Assembly: GCA_017400415.1 (NCBI GenBank) | Contig: JAFPTE010000007.1 | Location: 1 to 5,776, forward strand | Reading direction: 5' to 3' | Origin: Oscillospiraceae bacterium | GTDB taxonomy: Bacteria > Bacillota > Clostridia > Oscillospirales > Oscillospiraceae | Length of the DNA stretch: 5,776 nucleotides | Shown here: in pieces, positions 1-5,776 of the stretch | Layout: each line of letters begins with the position of its first letter | How positions within the stretch are numbered: the first letter of the stretch is position 1 | The notes under the pieces: model-generated | What the model was told of the DNA's origin: nothing | What the model saw: only the letters and a program-made list of their open reading frames with translations | The model's database searches: none | Translations under genes and position numbers: made by a program

Positions 1-588
1 AGTGACCACCAGCATGGTCATGCCCTCCTCCGCCAGGGAGCGCATCACGTTCAGCACCTCCCCGATGAGCTCCGGGTCCAGAGCCGACGTAGGCTCGTCA
101 AAGTATATTATCTCCGGGTCCGTGGCCAGAGCCCTGGCGATAGCCACCCGCTGCTGCTGTCCGCCGGAAAGCTGGTGAGGATAATAGGCTGCCCGGTCCT
201 CCAGACCAACCTTTTTAAGCAGGGACATTCCCCGCTCCTCCGCCTCCTTCCTGGGCACCCCACGGGCCACCGTAAGGCCCTCCGTGACGTTTTTCAGGGC
301 GGTTTTGTTGCTGAACAAATTGTAATTCTGGAAAACAAAGGCGGTCTTTTTCCGTATCTTAGCAATCTGGCGGCCCTTTATGGCGGCCAGGTCATAGTCC
401 TCCCCGTCAAAGGTCAGAATGCCCCGGTCCGCCCGCTCCAGAAAGTTCATGCACCGCAGGAGGGTGGTTTTCCCGGAGCCGGAGGGACCCAGGACCGCAA
501 TCACGTCCCCGGTGTTGATTTTCAGGGACACATCCTGCAGGACCGGTACGCCGCCGAAGGTCTTGTGCAGATTCTTTACCTCTATCAT
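1..588 (-). CDS. Polar amino-acid ABC transporter ATP-binding protein (GlnQ/TcyC type), 3' end cut by window
   Basis: Cytoplasmic ATPase that powers uptake of a polar amino acid through the permease encoded just upstream. The 196 codons present show the ABC motifs in order: Walker A GPSGSGKT (34-41), Q-loop Gln in FVFQ (about 87), signature LSGGQQQ (140-146), Walker B IIYFDEP (160-166) and D-loop SALD (168-171). The reading frame is open to base 1 and stops just before the expected H-loop His. About 45-55 C-terminal residues should lie outside the window, since the family usually has 240-250. The ATG start has a strong Shine-Dalgarno, AAGGAG (594-599), five bases upstream, and overlaps the permease stop as ATGA, so translational coupling is likely. 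The stretch NVTEGLTVAR resembles cystine importers of the TcyC/TcyN group, so cystine is my best guess at substrate, but this is weak. Family assignment is sure; substrate is not. Confidence 0.95.
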   Translation of the reverse strand, partial: MIEVKNLHKTFGGVPVLQDVSLKINTGDVIAVLGPSGSGKTTLLRCMNFLERADRGILTFDGEDYDLAAIKGRQIAKIRKKTAFVFQNYNLFSNKTALKNVTEGLTVARGVPRKEAEERGMSLLKKVGLEDRAAYYPHQLSGGQQQRVAIARALATDPEIIYFDEPTSALDPELIGEVLNVMRSLAEEGMTMLVVT

Positions 589-1295
589 TTTGTCTCCTTC
601 CGGGTCATGTAGGCGCTGAGCTTCCGCTCCCCTATTCTCTGGAGCCAGGTGAGCACGGTGGAAAAAACAAGATAGATAAGAGCAACCTCGATATACACAG
701 CCAGGGCCTCATAGGTCCGGGCGGCGATGCGCTGGGCTGCCATAAACATCTCCGTAACGGTGATGTTGGCGGCCAGGGACGTATCCTTCACCATGCCGAT
801 GACGGAGTTGCTGAGGGGCGGGAAGGCCGTACGGAAGGCCTGGGGCAGCACGATGCGGGTCATGACCTGGAAATAGTTCATGCCCACGCAGTAACCGGCC
901 TCGATCTGGCCCACAGGCACCGCCTCCAGAGCCGCCCGCATGGTCTCCGAGCAGTAGGCGCCCTCGTTAATGGCGAAGACTATGACGGCGGCGGGAAAGG
1001 CCTCCACCAGTATCCCCACGCTGGGCAGGCCGAAGTAAACCACCATGAGCTGCACCAGAAGGGGCGTTCCCCGGATGATCCAGATGTAAAACCGGACAAT
1101 CTGCTTCAGCACAGGCACGTTGGAATACTGTATCATGGCCGTCACCACGGCGATTATCATGGCAAAGAAAAACGCCAGCACCGTCAGCGGTATGGTAACC
1201 AGAAGTCCCGGCAGCAGGAGCTTGGGGAAGGAGTCAAGCAGTATACCTATTATTCTTGCGTTGTTCTCAAAAAACTCAGTAAGAGCCAGAGGCAT
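585..1295 (-). CDS. Polar amino-acid ABC transporter permease (HisM/GlnP family)
   Basis: Inner-membrane subunit of the amino-acid importer, 236 residues from the chosen start. It has several hydrophobic segments (about 26-53, 74-95, 101-110, 191-215). Family motifs are RGTPLLVQ (75-82), the cytoplasmic EAA loop EAGYCVGM followed by RIVLPQA (132-153), which docks on the ATPase, and KDTSLA (170-175). A longer reading from a TTG at 1331 would add 12 residues, but that TTG overlaps the -10 box of a near-perfect promoter and would not be transcribed. I therefore chose the ATG at 1295, which has a GGTGA Shine-Dalgarno (1301-1305) five bases away. The stop overlaps the ATPase start by 4 bases. No substrate-binding protein gene lies on the upstream side, where sigK is divergent, so it should lie beyond the left edge or elsewhere. 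Cystine or another polar amino acid is the likely substrate by inference only. Confidence 0.94.
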   Translation of the reverse strand: MPLALTEFFENNARIIGILLDSFPKLLLPGLLVTIPLTVLAFFFAMIIAVVTAMIQYSNVPVLKQIVRFYIWIIRGTPLLVQLMVVYFGLPSVGILVEAFPAAVIVFAINEGAYCSETMRAALEAVPVGQIEAGYCVGMNYFQVMTRIVLPQAFRTAFPPLSNSVIGMVKDTSLAANITVTEMFMAAQRIAARTYEALAVYIEVALIYLVFSTVLTWLQRIGERKLSAYMTRKETK

Positions 1296-1315
1296 GGGTT
1301 TCACCGTCTCTTTTC

Positions 1316-1329
1316 GGTTTTGTAAAACC
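1316..1329. promoter_or_regulatory. Inverted repeat at the expected transcription start, possible operator
   Basis: GGTTTT (1316-1321) and AAAACC (1324-1329) form a perfect 6-bp inverted repeat around a 2-base centre. It lies immediately downstream of the -10 box and covers the predicted start of transcription of the importer operon. A repressor bound here would block RNA polymerase, which would fit a near-consensus promoter that needs control. No known regulator motif is recognised, and a short AT-rich palindrome can arise by chance. Confidence 0.35.
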
Positions 1330-1330
1330 A

Positions 1331-1359
1331 ATTATACACTATTTCCGCCCCAGTGTCAA
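1331..1359 (-). promoter_or_regulatory. SigA-type promoter of the ABC importer operon
   Basis: On the minus strand a consensus -35 TTGACA (1354-1359) and a consensus -10 TATAAT (1331-1336) are separated by exactly 17 bases, and TG sits just before the -10 as in extended -10 promoters. The expected start of transcription is near 1324, giving a leader of about 29 bases before the permease ATG at 1295. That is too short for a riboswitch or T-box. Such a perfect match suggests strong expression unless repressed; see the inverted repeat at 1316-1329. Confidence 0.9.
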
Positions 1360-1413
1360 ATAGTCCAGCGTAGAAAAACGAAGCTTTTCAGTATACAATT
1401 TTCGACACATTAA

Positions 1414-1442
1414 TCATAACAGCCCTCTGGGAAGCATAGGAT
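1414..1442 (+). promoter_or_regulatory. Candidate SigE-type sporulation promoter of sigK
   Basis: TCATAAC (1414-1420) and CATAGGAT (1435-1442) are 14 bases apart. They resemble the mother-cell SigE elements of Bacillus (roughly TCATATT and CATACAAT), with 5 of 7 and 6 of 8 bases matching. With the next base the -10 also fits the SigK form CATANNNTA, though no AC sits at the right distance for a SigK -35. Transcription would begin near 1450, about 23 bases before the sigK start. In B. subtilis sigK is transcribed by SigE and then by SigK itself, so the placement is biologically sensible. This is a pattern match only. Confidence 0.5.
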
Positions 1443-1472
1443 AGGGCAGAAATCTGAAAAGAAGGCGAAAAA

Positions 1473-2168
1473 ATGCTGGAAACTGTCTTTTCCCTGCTGC
1501 TCTCCTGCCCCCTGCTCCTGCTGCGTATCCGGGGCATGGCAAATTCCTTCCCCAAGCCCCTGGAGCCCCGGGAGGAGGCGGAGTACATAAGGCGCAGCGC
1601 CCAGGGGGACCTGGAGGCCAGGAACGAGCTTATAAGCCACAATCTGCGGCTGGTGGCGCACATCATGAAGAAATACTACGCCCGGGGCGACCAGGACGAC
1701 CTTATCTCCATCGGCACCATCGGCCTTATCAAGGCCATCAACTCCTATGACCCGGAAAAGAGCGTGCGTCTGGCAACCTACGCCTCCCGCTGCATTGAAA
1801 ACGAGATACTGATGTACTTCCGCTCCCAGAAAAAATCCGCCGGGGACGTGTCCCTTTCCGATACTCTGGACTCCGACGGAGAGGGCGGCGAGCTTTCCAT
1901 TATGGACGTGGTCTCCGTGGAGGACGACATTCTGGATGAGCTGGCCGCCCAGGAGACAGGCCGGCGGCTCCGCACCTATGTGGAGAAGCTTCTGGACCGG
2001 CGGGAGCGGGAGATAATCTCCCTACGGTACGGCCTGGGAGGCGGTGCGCCCCTTACCCAGCGGGAGGTTTCGGAAAGACTGGGAATATCCCGGAGCTACG
2101 TTTCACGCATTGAGAAGCGTGCTCTTGAAAAGCTCCGGAAAAGGCTTGAGGCGGAGGATAATATATAG
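1473..2168 (+). CDS. sigK: RNA polymerase sporulation-specific sigma factor SigK, pro-form
   Basis: Sigma factor that directs late mother-cell transcription (coat, cortex and lysis genes) in endospore formers. The 231 residues hold a sigma-70 region 2, with NLRLVAHI (57-64), DLISIGTIGLIKAI (76-89) and the -10-reading helix LATYASRCIENEIL (100-113). Region 4.2 is a helix-turn-helix, TQREVSERLGISRSYVSRIE (195-214). The FPKPL, NLRLVAHI, CIENEILM and GISRSYVSRIEKRAL blocks match SigK rather than SigE, SigF or SigG as I recall those families. Residues 5-18 are strongly hydrophobic and correspond to the pro-sequence that holds pro-SigK at the membrane until SpoIVFB removes about 20 residues. The first ATG is preceded by AAGGCG (1462-1467), five bases away; the internal ATG at 1536 has no good ribosome site. 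The gene is continuous, with no skin-like element. It ends in TAG. Confidence 0.95.
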   Translation: MLETVFSLLLSCPLLLLRIRGMANSFPKPLEPREEAEYIRRSAQGDLEARNELISHNLRLVAHIMKKYYARGDQDDLISIGTIGLIKAINSYDPEKSVRLATYASRCIENEILMYFRSQKKSAGDVSLSDTLDSDGEGGELSIMDVVSVEDDILDELAAQETGRRLRTYVEKLLDRREREIISLRYGLGGGAPLTQREVSERLGISRSYVSRIEKRALEKLRKRLEAEDNI

Positions 2169-2169
2169 A

Positions 2170-2195
2170 TATCCCGCAGCGAAAGCTGCGGGATA
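2170..2195. terminator. Hairpin between convergent sigK and recN, probable bidirectional terminator
   Basis: A perfect 11-bp stem (2170-2180 with 2185-2195) encloses a GAAA tetraloop on the plus strand. It fills most of the 30-base gap between the sigK stop and the recN stop, the position expected of a shared terminator. The U-tract is poor on both strands: the plus strand continues AAAATCATCTTTT and the minus strand ATCTATATAT. Termination may be incomplete, or the stem may instead protect 3' ends. Confidence 0.65.
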
Positions 2196-2198
2196 AAA

Positions 2199-3869
2199 TC
2201 ATCTTTTGAACCTTTCGGCGGCCTGGAGCTGCTCCTCCGCCGCCAGAAGGGTTGTTTCCGTCACGTTGTCGCCGCCGATGAGCCGGGCAAGCTCCCGCCT
2301 CCTGCCCTCTCTGGGCAAAAGGGTCACGGCGGTGTAGGTCCTGCCCTCCCGCTCCTCCTTGGCGATGGAGAAGTGGCTGTCCGCCATGGCGGCTATCTGG
2401 GGCAGATGGGTCACGCAGATGACCTGCTTGCCTGCGGCTATGCCGGAGAGCTTTTCCGCCACCCGCTGGGCGGCAATGCCGGATACGCCGGTGTCGATCT
2501 CGTCAAAGACCATAGCGCCGACGGAATCGTCCTTGGAGAGGACGGATTTCATTGCCAGCATGACACGGCTCAGCTCACCGCCGGAGGCCGCCCTGGAAAT
2601 GCGGCTCAGATTCTCTCCTGCGTTGGCGCTCATAAGGAAGCGCACCTCGTCCTGGCCCCAGGGGCCCAGGTCGGTCCTCTCAAGGCTCACGGAGAAGCGG
2701 GCGGAGCGCATGCTCAGGTCCGCAAGCTCCTTTTCGATGCGGCCTGCCAGATCGATGCCGGCCTTTTTCCGCTTTTCCGAAAGGATATCCGCAAGGCTCT
2801 GGGCCTCACGGCGGAGCTTTTCCGCCTGCCTTCCCAGCTCCTCCCGGCGCTCATCGGCGCTCTCGATGCCCTTGAGCTGGGCCCGGCAGTCCTCCAAGAA
2901 TTCCAGGGCCGCCTCCTCGGTGCCGCCGTACTTCCGCAGGACCCGCTTCAGGGTGTCCAGCCGCTCATCCAGCTGGTCCAGCTCCTCCGGAGAGAAATCC
3001 AGCTCATCCTTCATGTCCCGGAGCTCATAGGCCACGTCCTCGCAGGAGAACTTCAGCTCCTTCAGCTTTTCCGTGATGGGCGCAAAGGTTTCGGAGAGTC
3101 TGGCGGCGTGGCTCATATCGTCCAGGGCCGCCTCGATAAGGCTCAGGGCCCCGTCGGACCGCTCCCCGCCCAGCATGGCGGCGGCGGCATCGGCCACAGC
3201 GGAGGTGAGCTTGCCGGAGTTTTTCAGAAGGGTGCGGCGGGCATTCTTCTCATCGTACTCCCCCGCCTTAAGCTCCGCACGCTCCAGCTCATTTATCTGG
3301 TAGGTGAGCATATCCACCCGGCGGGCCTTCTCGGCCTCATCCATCTCCAGGCGTCCCAGCTCGTCCATTGCAGACCTGTATGCCCCGTAGGCGGCCTTAT
3401 AGGCCTCCAGGGCGGACTTTGTATCCCCGAAGGAGTCCAGGTATTCCCGGTGATAATTCTCGTCTGTAAGGCGCTGTCCGTCCCCCTGGCCGTGGATGTC
3501 GATAAGACGCAGGCCCAGCTGACGGAGGGCGGCGGCGGTCACGGGCACCCCGTTGACCCGGCAGGTGCTTTTCCCGTCCCCTGTGACCCGACGGGACAGG
3601 ATGAGCCTGCCCTCCTCAGGTTCTATCTCGTTTTCCCGGCACCAATCCTCGGTGCCCTCCCAGGAAAAGACTGCGGAGACCCGGGCGGCGGCGGAGCCGG
3701 TGCGGACCAGCTGACCGGAGGTGCGCCAGCCCAGAGCCGCCTCCAGAGAGTCGATGACGATGGATTTGCCGGCGCCGGTCTCGCCTGTGAGCACATTGAG
3801 GCCCGGGCCGAACTCTATCTCCGCCTTCTCGATAACGGCGATGTTTTCAATATTCAGGGCTAAAAGCAC
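2199..3869 (-). CDS. recN: DNA repair protein RecN
   Basis: SMC-like ATPase that acts early in recombinational repair of DNA double-strand breaks, on the nucleoid. Its 556 residues are the usual length. The N-terminal ATPase half has Walker A GETGAGKS (29-36) and the Q-loop block IDIHGQGD (123-130). Residues of roughly 150-370 are rich in charged and Ala/Leu heptad-like sequence, the coiled-coil arm. The C-terminal half has signature SGGELSRVM (429-437), Walker B MVFDEIDTG (453-461) and H-loop CVTHLPQ (485-491). The start is GTG, with a good Shine-Dalgarno AGAGGTG (3876-3882) six bases upstream; the N-terminus LLALNIENIAVIE fits the family start. It is the last gene of the tlyA-nadK-argR-recN operon, 15 bases after argR. 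No LexA-type box is visible in that gap. All catalytic motifs are intact. Confidence 0.97.
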   Translation of the reverse strand: MLLALNIENIAVIEKAEIEFGPGLNVLTGETGAGKSIVIDSLEAALGWRTSGQLVRTGSAAARVSAVFSWEGTEDWCRENEIEPEEGRLILSRRVTGDGKSTCRVNGVPVTAAALRQLGLRLIDIHGQGDGQRLTDENYHREYLDSFGDTKSALEAYKAAYGAYRSAMDELGRLEMDEAEKARRVDMLTYQINELERAELKAGEYDEKNARRTLLKNSGKLTSAVADAAAAMLGGERSDGALSLIEAALDDMSHAARLSETFAPITEKLKELKFSCEDVAYELRDMKDELDFSPEELDQLDERLDTLKRVLRKYGGTEEAALEFLEDCRAQLKGIESADERREELGRQAEKLRREAQSLADILSEKRKKAGIDLAGRIEKELADLSMRSARFSVSLERTDLGPWGQDEVRFLMSANAGENLSRISRAASGGELSRVMLAMKSVLSKDDSVGAMVFDEIDTGVSGIAAQRVAEKLSGIAAGKQVICVTHLPQIAAMADSHFSIAKEEREGRTYTAVTLLPREGRRRELARLIGGDNVTETTLLAAEEQLQAAERFKR

Positions 3870-3884
3870 CGCTCACACCTCTTG

Positions 3885-4331
3885 TCAGAAATTTTCGGAA
3901 ATCAGCTGGCAAAGGCTCTGGGCGGACTCGTTATCCATCATGGCGATGAAGGCCGTATCGTCCCCGGCGATGGTGCCGGCCAGCTTGTCAATGCGCATCT
4001 TGTCAATGGCGCTCATGGCCGCCGAGGCCAGGCCCGGCAGAGTTTTCACCACAACCAGGTTCTGGGCCGCCACGTAGGAGGTGACGCACTCCTTGAAGAT
4101 GGTTTTGAGCTTATCCGCATGGGCTGCATCCGTGGTGGAAGGGGGCGCATAGCGGTAGGTGCCGAAGCCCGTAAGCTCCTTCACAAGACGCAGCTCCTTG
4201 ATGTCTCTGGATATGGTGGCCTGGGTGGACTTGACGCCCCTGGCCTCCAGAGCCTCGATAAGCTCAAACTGGGTCTCGATGGGCCTTTCTGCGATAATCT
4301 GAAGGATGGCCCTCTGTCTGTTCTCTTTCAT
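3885..4331 (-). CDS. argR: Arginine repressor ArgR/AhrC
   Basis: Hexameric arginine-sensing transcription factor that represses arginine biosynthesis and, in Bacillus, activates catabolism. The 148 residues match the family length (about 150). The N-terminal winged helix-turn-helix spans about 1-65, with recognition segment STQATISRDIKELRLVK (35-51). The C-terminal oligomerisation and arginine-binding domain spans about 75-148, with TLPGLASAAMSAID (97-110) and GTIAGDDTAFIA (119-130), whose acidic pair binds the arginine ligand. The ATG overlaps the nadK stop as ATGA, and AGGGG sits upstream inside nadK. recN follows after 15 bases. I saw no arginine-operator-like sequence in the window, so its targets, including any autoregulation at the operon promoter, lie outside. 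Confidence 0.96.
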   Translation of the reverse strand: MKENRQRAILQIIAERPIETQFELIEALEARGVKSTQATISRDIKELRLVKELTGFGTYRYAPPSTTDAAHADKLKTIFKECVTSYVAAQNLVVVKTLPGLASAAMSAIDKMRIDKLAGTIAGDDTAFIAMMDNESAQSLCQLISENF

Positions 4332-5143
4332 ACTCTTACCCCTAACTTTTCACTTACTCTTTCGTAAAAGCTCTTATCTGTAAGCCGGATGAGTCTGGTC
4401 ACCCGGCCGGATCTGCGTACTGTCATCTCATCCCCGTCCGAAAGCGGGAAGGGCTCGGAGCCGTCGGCGGACAGGTAGGCGATCTTGTCGCCCAGGCTGC
4501 CCAGGCGGACTGTCACCACCCTTGTGGCCGTGAGCACGTAGGCCTTGGCCCAGAGCACATGGGGGCAGATGGGCGTCACCACCAGGCACTGGCCGTCCGG
4601 CTCCACGATGGGCCCTCCGGCAGAGAGGGAGTAGGCGGTGGAGCCCGTAGGCGTGGCCACCACTATGCCGTCGCCGGCGAAGGCGCTGATGGGCCTGCCG
4701 TCGCCGTAAACGGAGATATCCACCACCTTGGCCATGCCGCCCATGAAAACGTCGTTCAGGGCAAAGTCGGAGTAGACCTGCTCTCCCCGGCGGGTGACGG
4801 TTATATCCATCATCATGCGGCTCTCCACGGTGTAGTCACCGGCGGGAAGCCGCCCCAGGAGCTGGATATTCTCCGGCTCCAGCTCCGCAATAAAGCCCTT
4901 GTTGCCTAAATTAACCCCCAGCAGGGGCACCCCGGCGACGGAGGCGATGCGGGCGGCGTGAAGAATCGTTCCGTCGCCGCCGAAGGTCACCATGCTGTCC
5001 GCATCCCGCAGGTCATGAGCAGAAAGGGTGTCGAAGGGGCAGATGCTGACCCGGGCTCCGGCGGAAATGAGGATCTTCCGCACCTCCTCGGTCACCGCAA
5101 GGCCCCGGTCCCGCTTTTCGTTGGGACAGAGAACTACATTCAT
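4328..5143 (-). CDS. nadK: NAD kinase (ATP- or polyphosphate-dependent)
   Basis: Cytoplasmic enzyme that phosphorylates NAD to NADP, the cell's only route to NADP. It has 271 residues, near the family norm. Visible motifs are GGDGT (55-59), whose Asp is the catalytic/nucleotide-binding residue; ALND (128-131); the Gly-rich stretch GDGIVVATPTGSTAYS (157-172) with AGGPIV (175-180); and ADG (227-229). Two conserved places read unusually: GNKGFIAE (80-87), where most members have Leu for the Lys, and CPHVLWAKAYVL (193-204), where CPHSL..RP is typical. Neither touches the GGDGT Asp, so activity is expected. The start overlaps the tlyA stop as ATGA and the stop overlaps the argR start as ATGA. The upstream Shine-Dalgarno is weak, so coupling to tlyA translation is likely. 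Confidence 0.95.
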   Translation of the reverse strand: MNVVLCPNEKRDRGLAVTEEVRKILISAGARVSICPFDTLSAHDLRDADSMVTFGGDGTILHAARIASVAGVPLLGVNLGNKGFIAELEPENIQLLGRLPAGDYTVESRMMMDITVTRRGEQVYSDFALNDVFMGGMAKVVDISVYGDGRPISAFAGDGIVVATPTGSTAYSLSAGGPIVEPDGQCLVVTPICPHVLWAKAYVLTATRVVTVRLGSLGDKIAYLSADGSEPFPLSDGDEMTVRRSGRVTRLIRLTDKSFYERVSEKLGVRV

Positions 5144-5776
5144 TGCTGTTCCAGCCTTTCGTGGGCCTCGTTTACCACGTCACGGACGGAGACAGGTCTG
5201 TCCTCCCCCTCCCGGACGACAAAATGGCCCAGAAATTCTATATTGCCCTCAGGCCCCCTGATTGGGGACCAGGTAAGGCCCAGGACGGAAAAGCCGTTCT
5301 CCCGGGCATAGGAGAAGGCCTTCTCAATGACCTCCTCATGGGTGGCAGCCTCACGGACCACGCCCTTCTTCCCTACCTTCTCCCTCCCGGCCTCAAACTG
5401 GGGCTTTATCAGGGAGAAAATCTCGCTGCCCGGCACCAGAATACGCTTCAGCGCCGGGAAAATCAGGCTCAGGGAGATGAAGGACACGTCTATTGTGGCA
5501 AAATCCGGCTGCACCGGAAACATATCCTTTTCCAGATAGCGGACGTTGGTCCGCTCCATGACCGTGACCCTGGGGTCGTTCCGCAGGGACCAGGCCAGCT
5601 GGCCGTAGCCCACGTCCACGGCGTAGACGTGGCCTGCCCCACGCCGGAGCATCACGTCCGTGAAGCCCCCGGTGGAGGCCCCGCAGTCGATGCAGGTCTT
5701 CCCCTCCGGACTGCCGCCGAAGAAGTCCAGGGCCTTTTCCAGCTTGAGGCCCCCTCGGCTCACGTATTTCAGGGTG
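5140..5776 (-). CDS. tlyA: TlyA-family rRNA (cytidine-2'-O)-methyltransferase, 5' end cut by window
   Basis: SAM-dependent methyltransferase of the TlyA/hemolysin A family, which 2'-O-methylates cytidines in 16S and/or 23S rRNA. The 211 codons present begin TLKYVSRGGLKLEKAL, the junction after the N-terminal S4 RNA-binding domain. The frame is open through the right edge, so about 55-60 residues are missing. The GTG at 5763, codon for the Val of YVSRGG, is internal and not the start. The Rossmann-like domain shows the SAM loop IDCGASTGGF, then VDVGYGQ, IDVSFISL, LIKPQFE and GNIEFL. Together these carry the K-D-K-E catalytic tetrad of 2'-O-methyltransferases (SRGGLKL Lys, DVSF Asp, IKPQ Lys, IEFL Glu). 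The stop overlaps the nadK start by 4 bases. In many Firmicutes, dxs or xseA/xseB and ispA lie just upstream, which is expected beyond the edge. The hemolysin name sometimes used is historical. Confidence 0.95.
   Translation of the reverse strand, partial: TLKYVSRGGLKLEKALDFFGGSPEGKTCIDCGASTGGFTDVMLRRGAGHVYAVDVGYGQLAWSLRNDPRVTVMERTNVRYLEKDMFPVQPDFATIDVSFISLSLIFPALKRILVPGSEIFSLIKPQFEAGREKVGKKGVVREAATHEEVIEKAFSYARENGFSVLGLTWSPIRGPEGNIEFLGHFVVREGEDRPVSVRDVVNEAHERLEQQ

Noticed and set aside
175..619. Plus-strand frames opposite the ABC ATPase
   Set aside because: They are antisense to codons carrying the Walker A, Q-loop and other ABC motifs; shadows of the real gene.
1392..1399. TATACAAT as an alternative -10 for sigK
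   Set aside because: It resembles both SigE and SigA -10 elements, but no acceptable -35 lies at the right distance, unlike the pair at 1414-1442.
1296..1472. Riboswitch or T-box leader in the divergent region
   Set aside because: The predicted leaders are only about 29 and 23 bases long, and no T-box, SAM or other conserved RNA core is visible.
1388..1666. Two overlapping minus-strand open frames across the start of sigK
   Set aside because: They lie over the conserved SigK N-terminal coding region, show no recognisable motif, and have no convincing ribosome site.
2373..3863. A 496-codon open frame on the plus strand, antisense to recN
   Set aside because: It exactly mirrors recN, whose SMC/ABC motifs are all intact. 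The translation is low-complexity Gly/Leu/Ala-rich with no domain, as expected for a shadow frame in GC-rich DNA.
3870..3884. A LexA/SOS box or separate promoter before recN
   Set aside because: Only 15 bases separate argR and recN, with just a Shine-Dalgarno visible; no GAAC-N4-GTTC-like sequence was seen.
5761..5763. GTG at 5763 as the start of the methyltransferase
   Set aside because: It encodes the Val inside the conserved YVSRGGLKL block, and the frame stays open with family-like residues (TLKY) to the edge; the true start is outside.

Overview
The window looks like ordinary chromosome from a GC-rich, endospore-forming member of the Clostridia, plausibly an Oscillospirales/Ruminococcaceae-type gut anaerobe. 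The support is an intact sporulation sigma factor of the SigK type, the Firmicutes-type gene string tlyA-nadK-argR-recN, and GC-rich codon use throughout. Placement below class is inference.

Layout, left to right. (a) 1-1295, minus strand: a two-gene polar amino-acid ABC importer operon, permease then ATPase. The ATPase is cut by the left edge. The genes overlap by 4 bases (ATGA). A near-perfect housekeeping promoter, TTGACA-N17-TATAAT, reads into the permease, with a 14-bp inverted repeat at the expected transcription start. (b) About 1296-1472: a short divergent regulatory region. It holds that promoter and, on the plus strand, a candidate SigE-type sporulation promoter for sigK. (c) 1473-2168, plus strand: sigK, uninterrupted (no skin-like insertion) and with a hydrophobic N-terminal pro-sequence. 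(d) 2169-2198: a 30-base convergent gap filled by a perfect 11-bp GC-rich hairpin, probably a shared terminator. (e) 2199-5776, minus strand: an operon transcribed tlyA, nadK, argR, recN. tlyA-nadK and nadK-argR overlap as ATGA, and argR-recN are 15 bases apart. tlyA lacks its 5' end (the S4 domain) because of the right edge.

Function. The right-hand operon joins rRNA 2'-O-methylation (TlyA), NADP synthesis (NadK), arginine-responsive transcription control (ArgR) and double-strand-break repair (RecN). It is a conserved housekeeping cluster rather than a single pathway. In Bacillus subtilis, recN of this cluster is followed by spoIVB and spo0A; here it ends against convergent sigK. The importer and sigK share only the intergenic control region and are probably expressed under different conditions (vegetative growth versus mother-cell sporulation).

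I found no mobile element, CRISPR array, tRNA, rRNA or clear novel system. The most useful observations are the start-site correction for the permease, the intact pro-SigK with its candidate sporulation promoter, and the changed gene order after recN.
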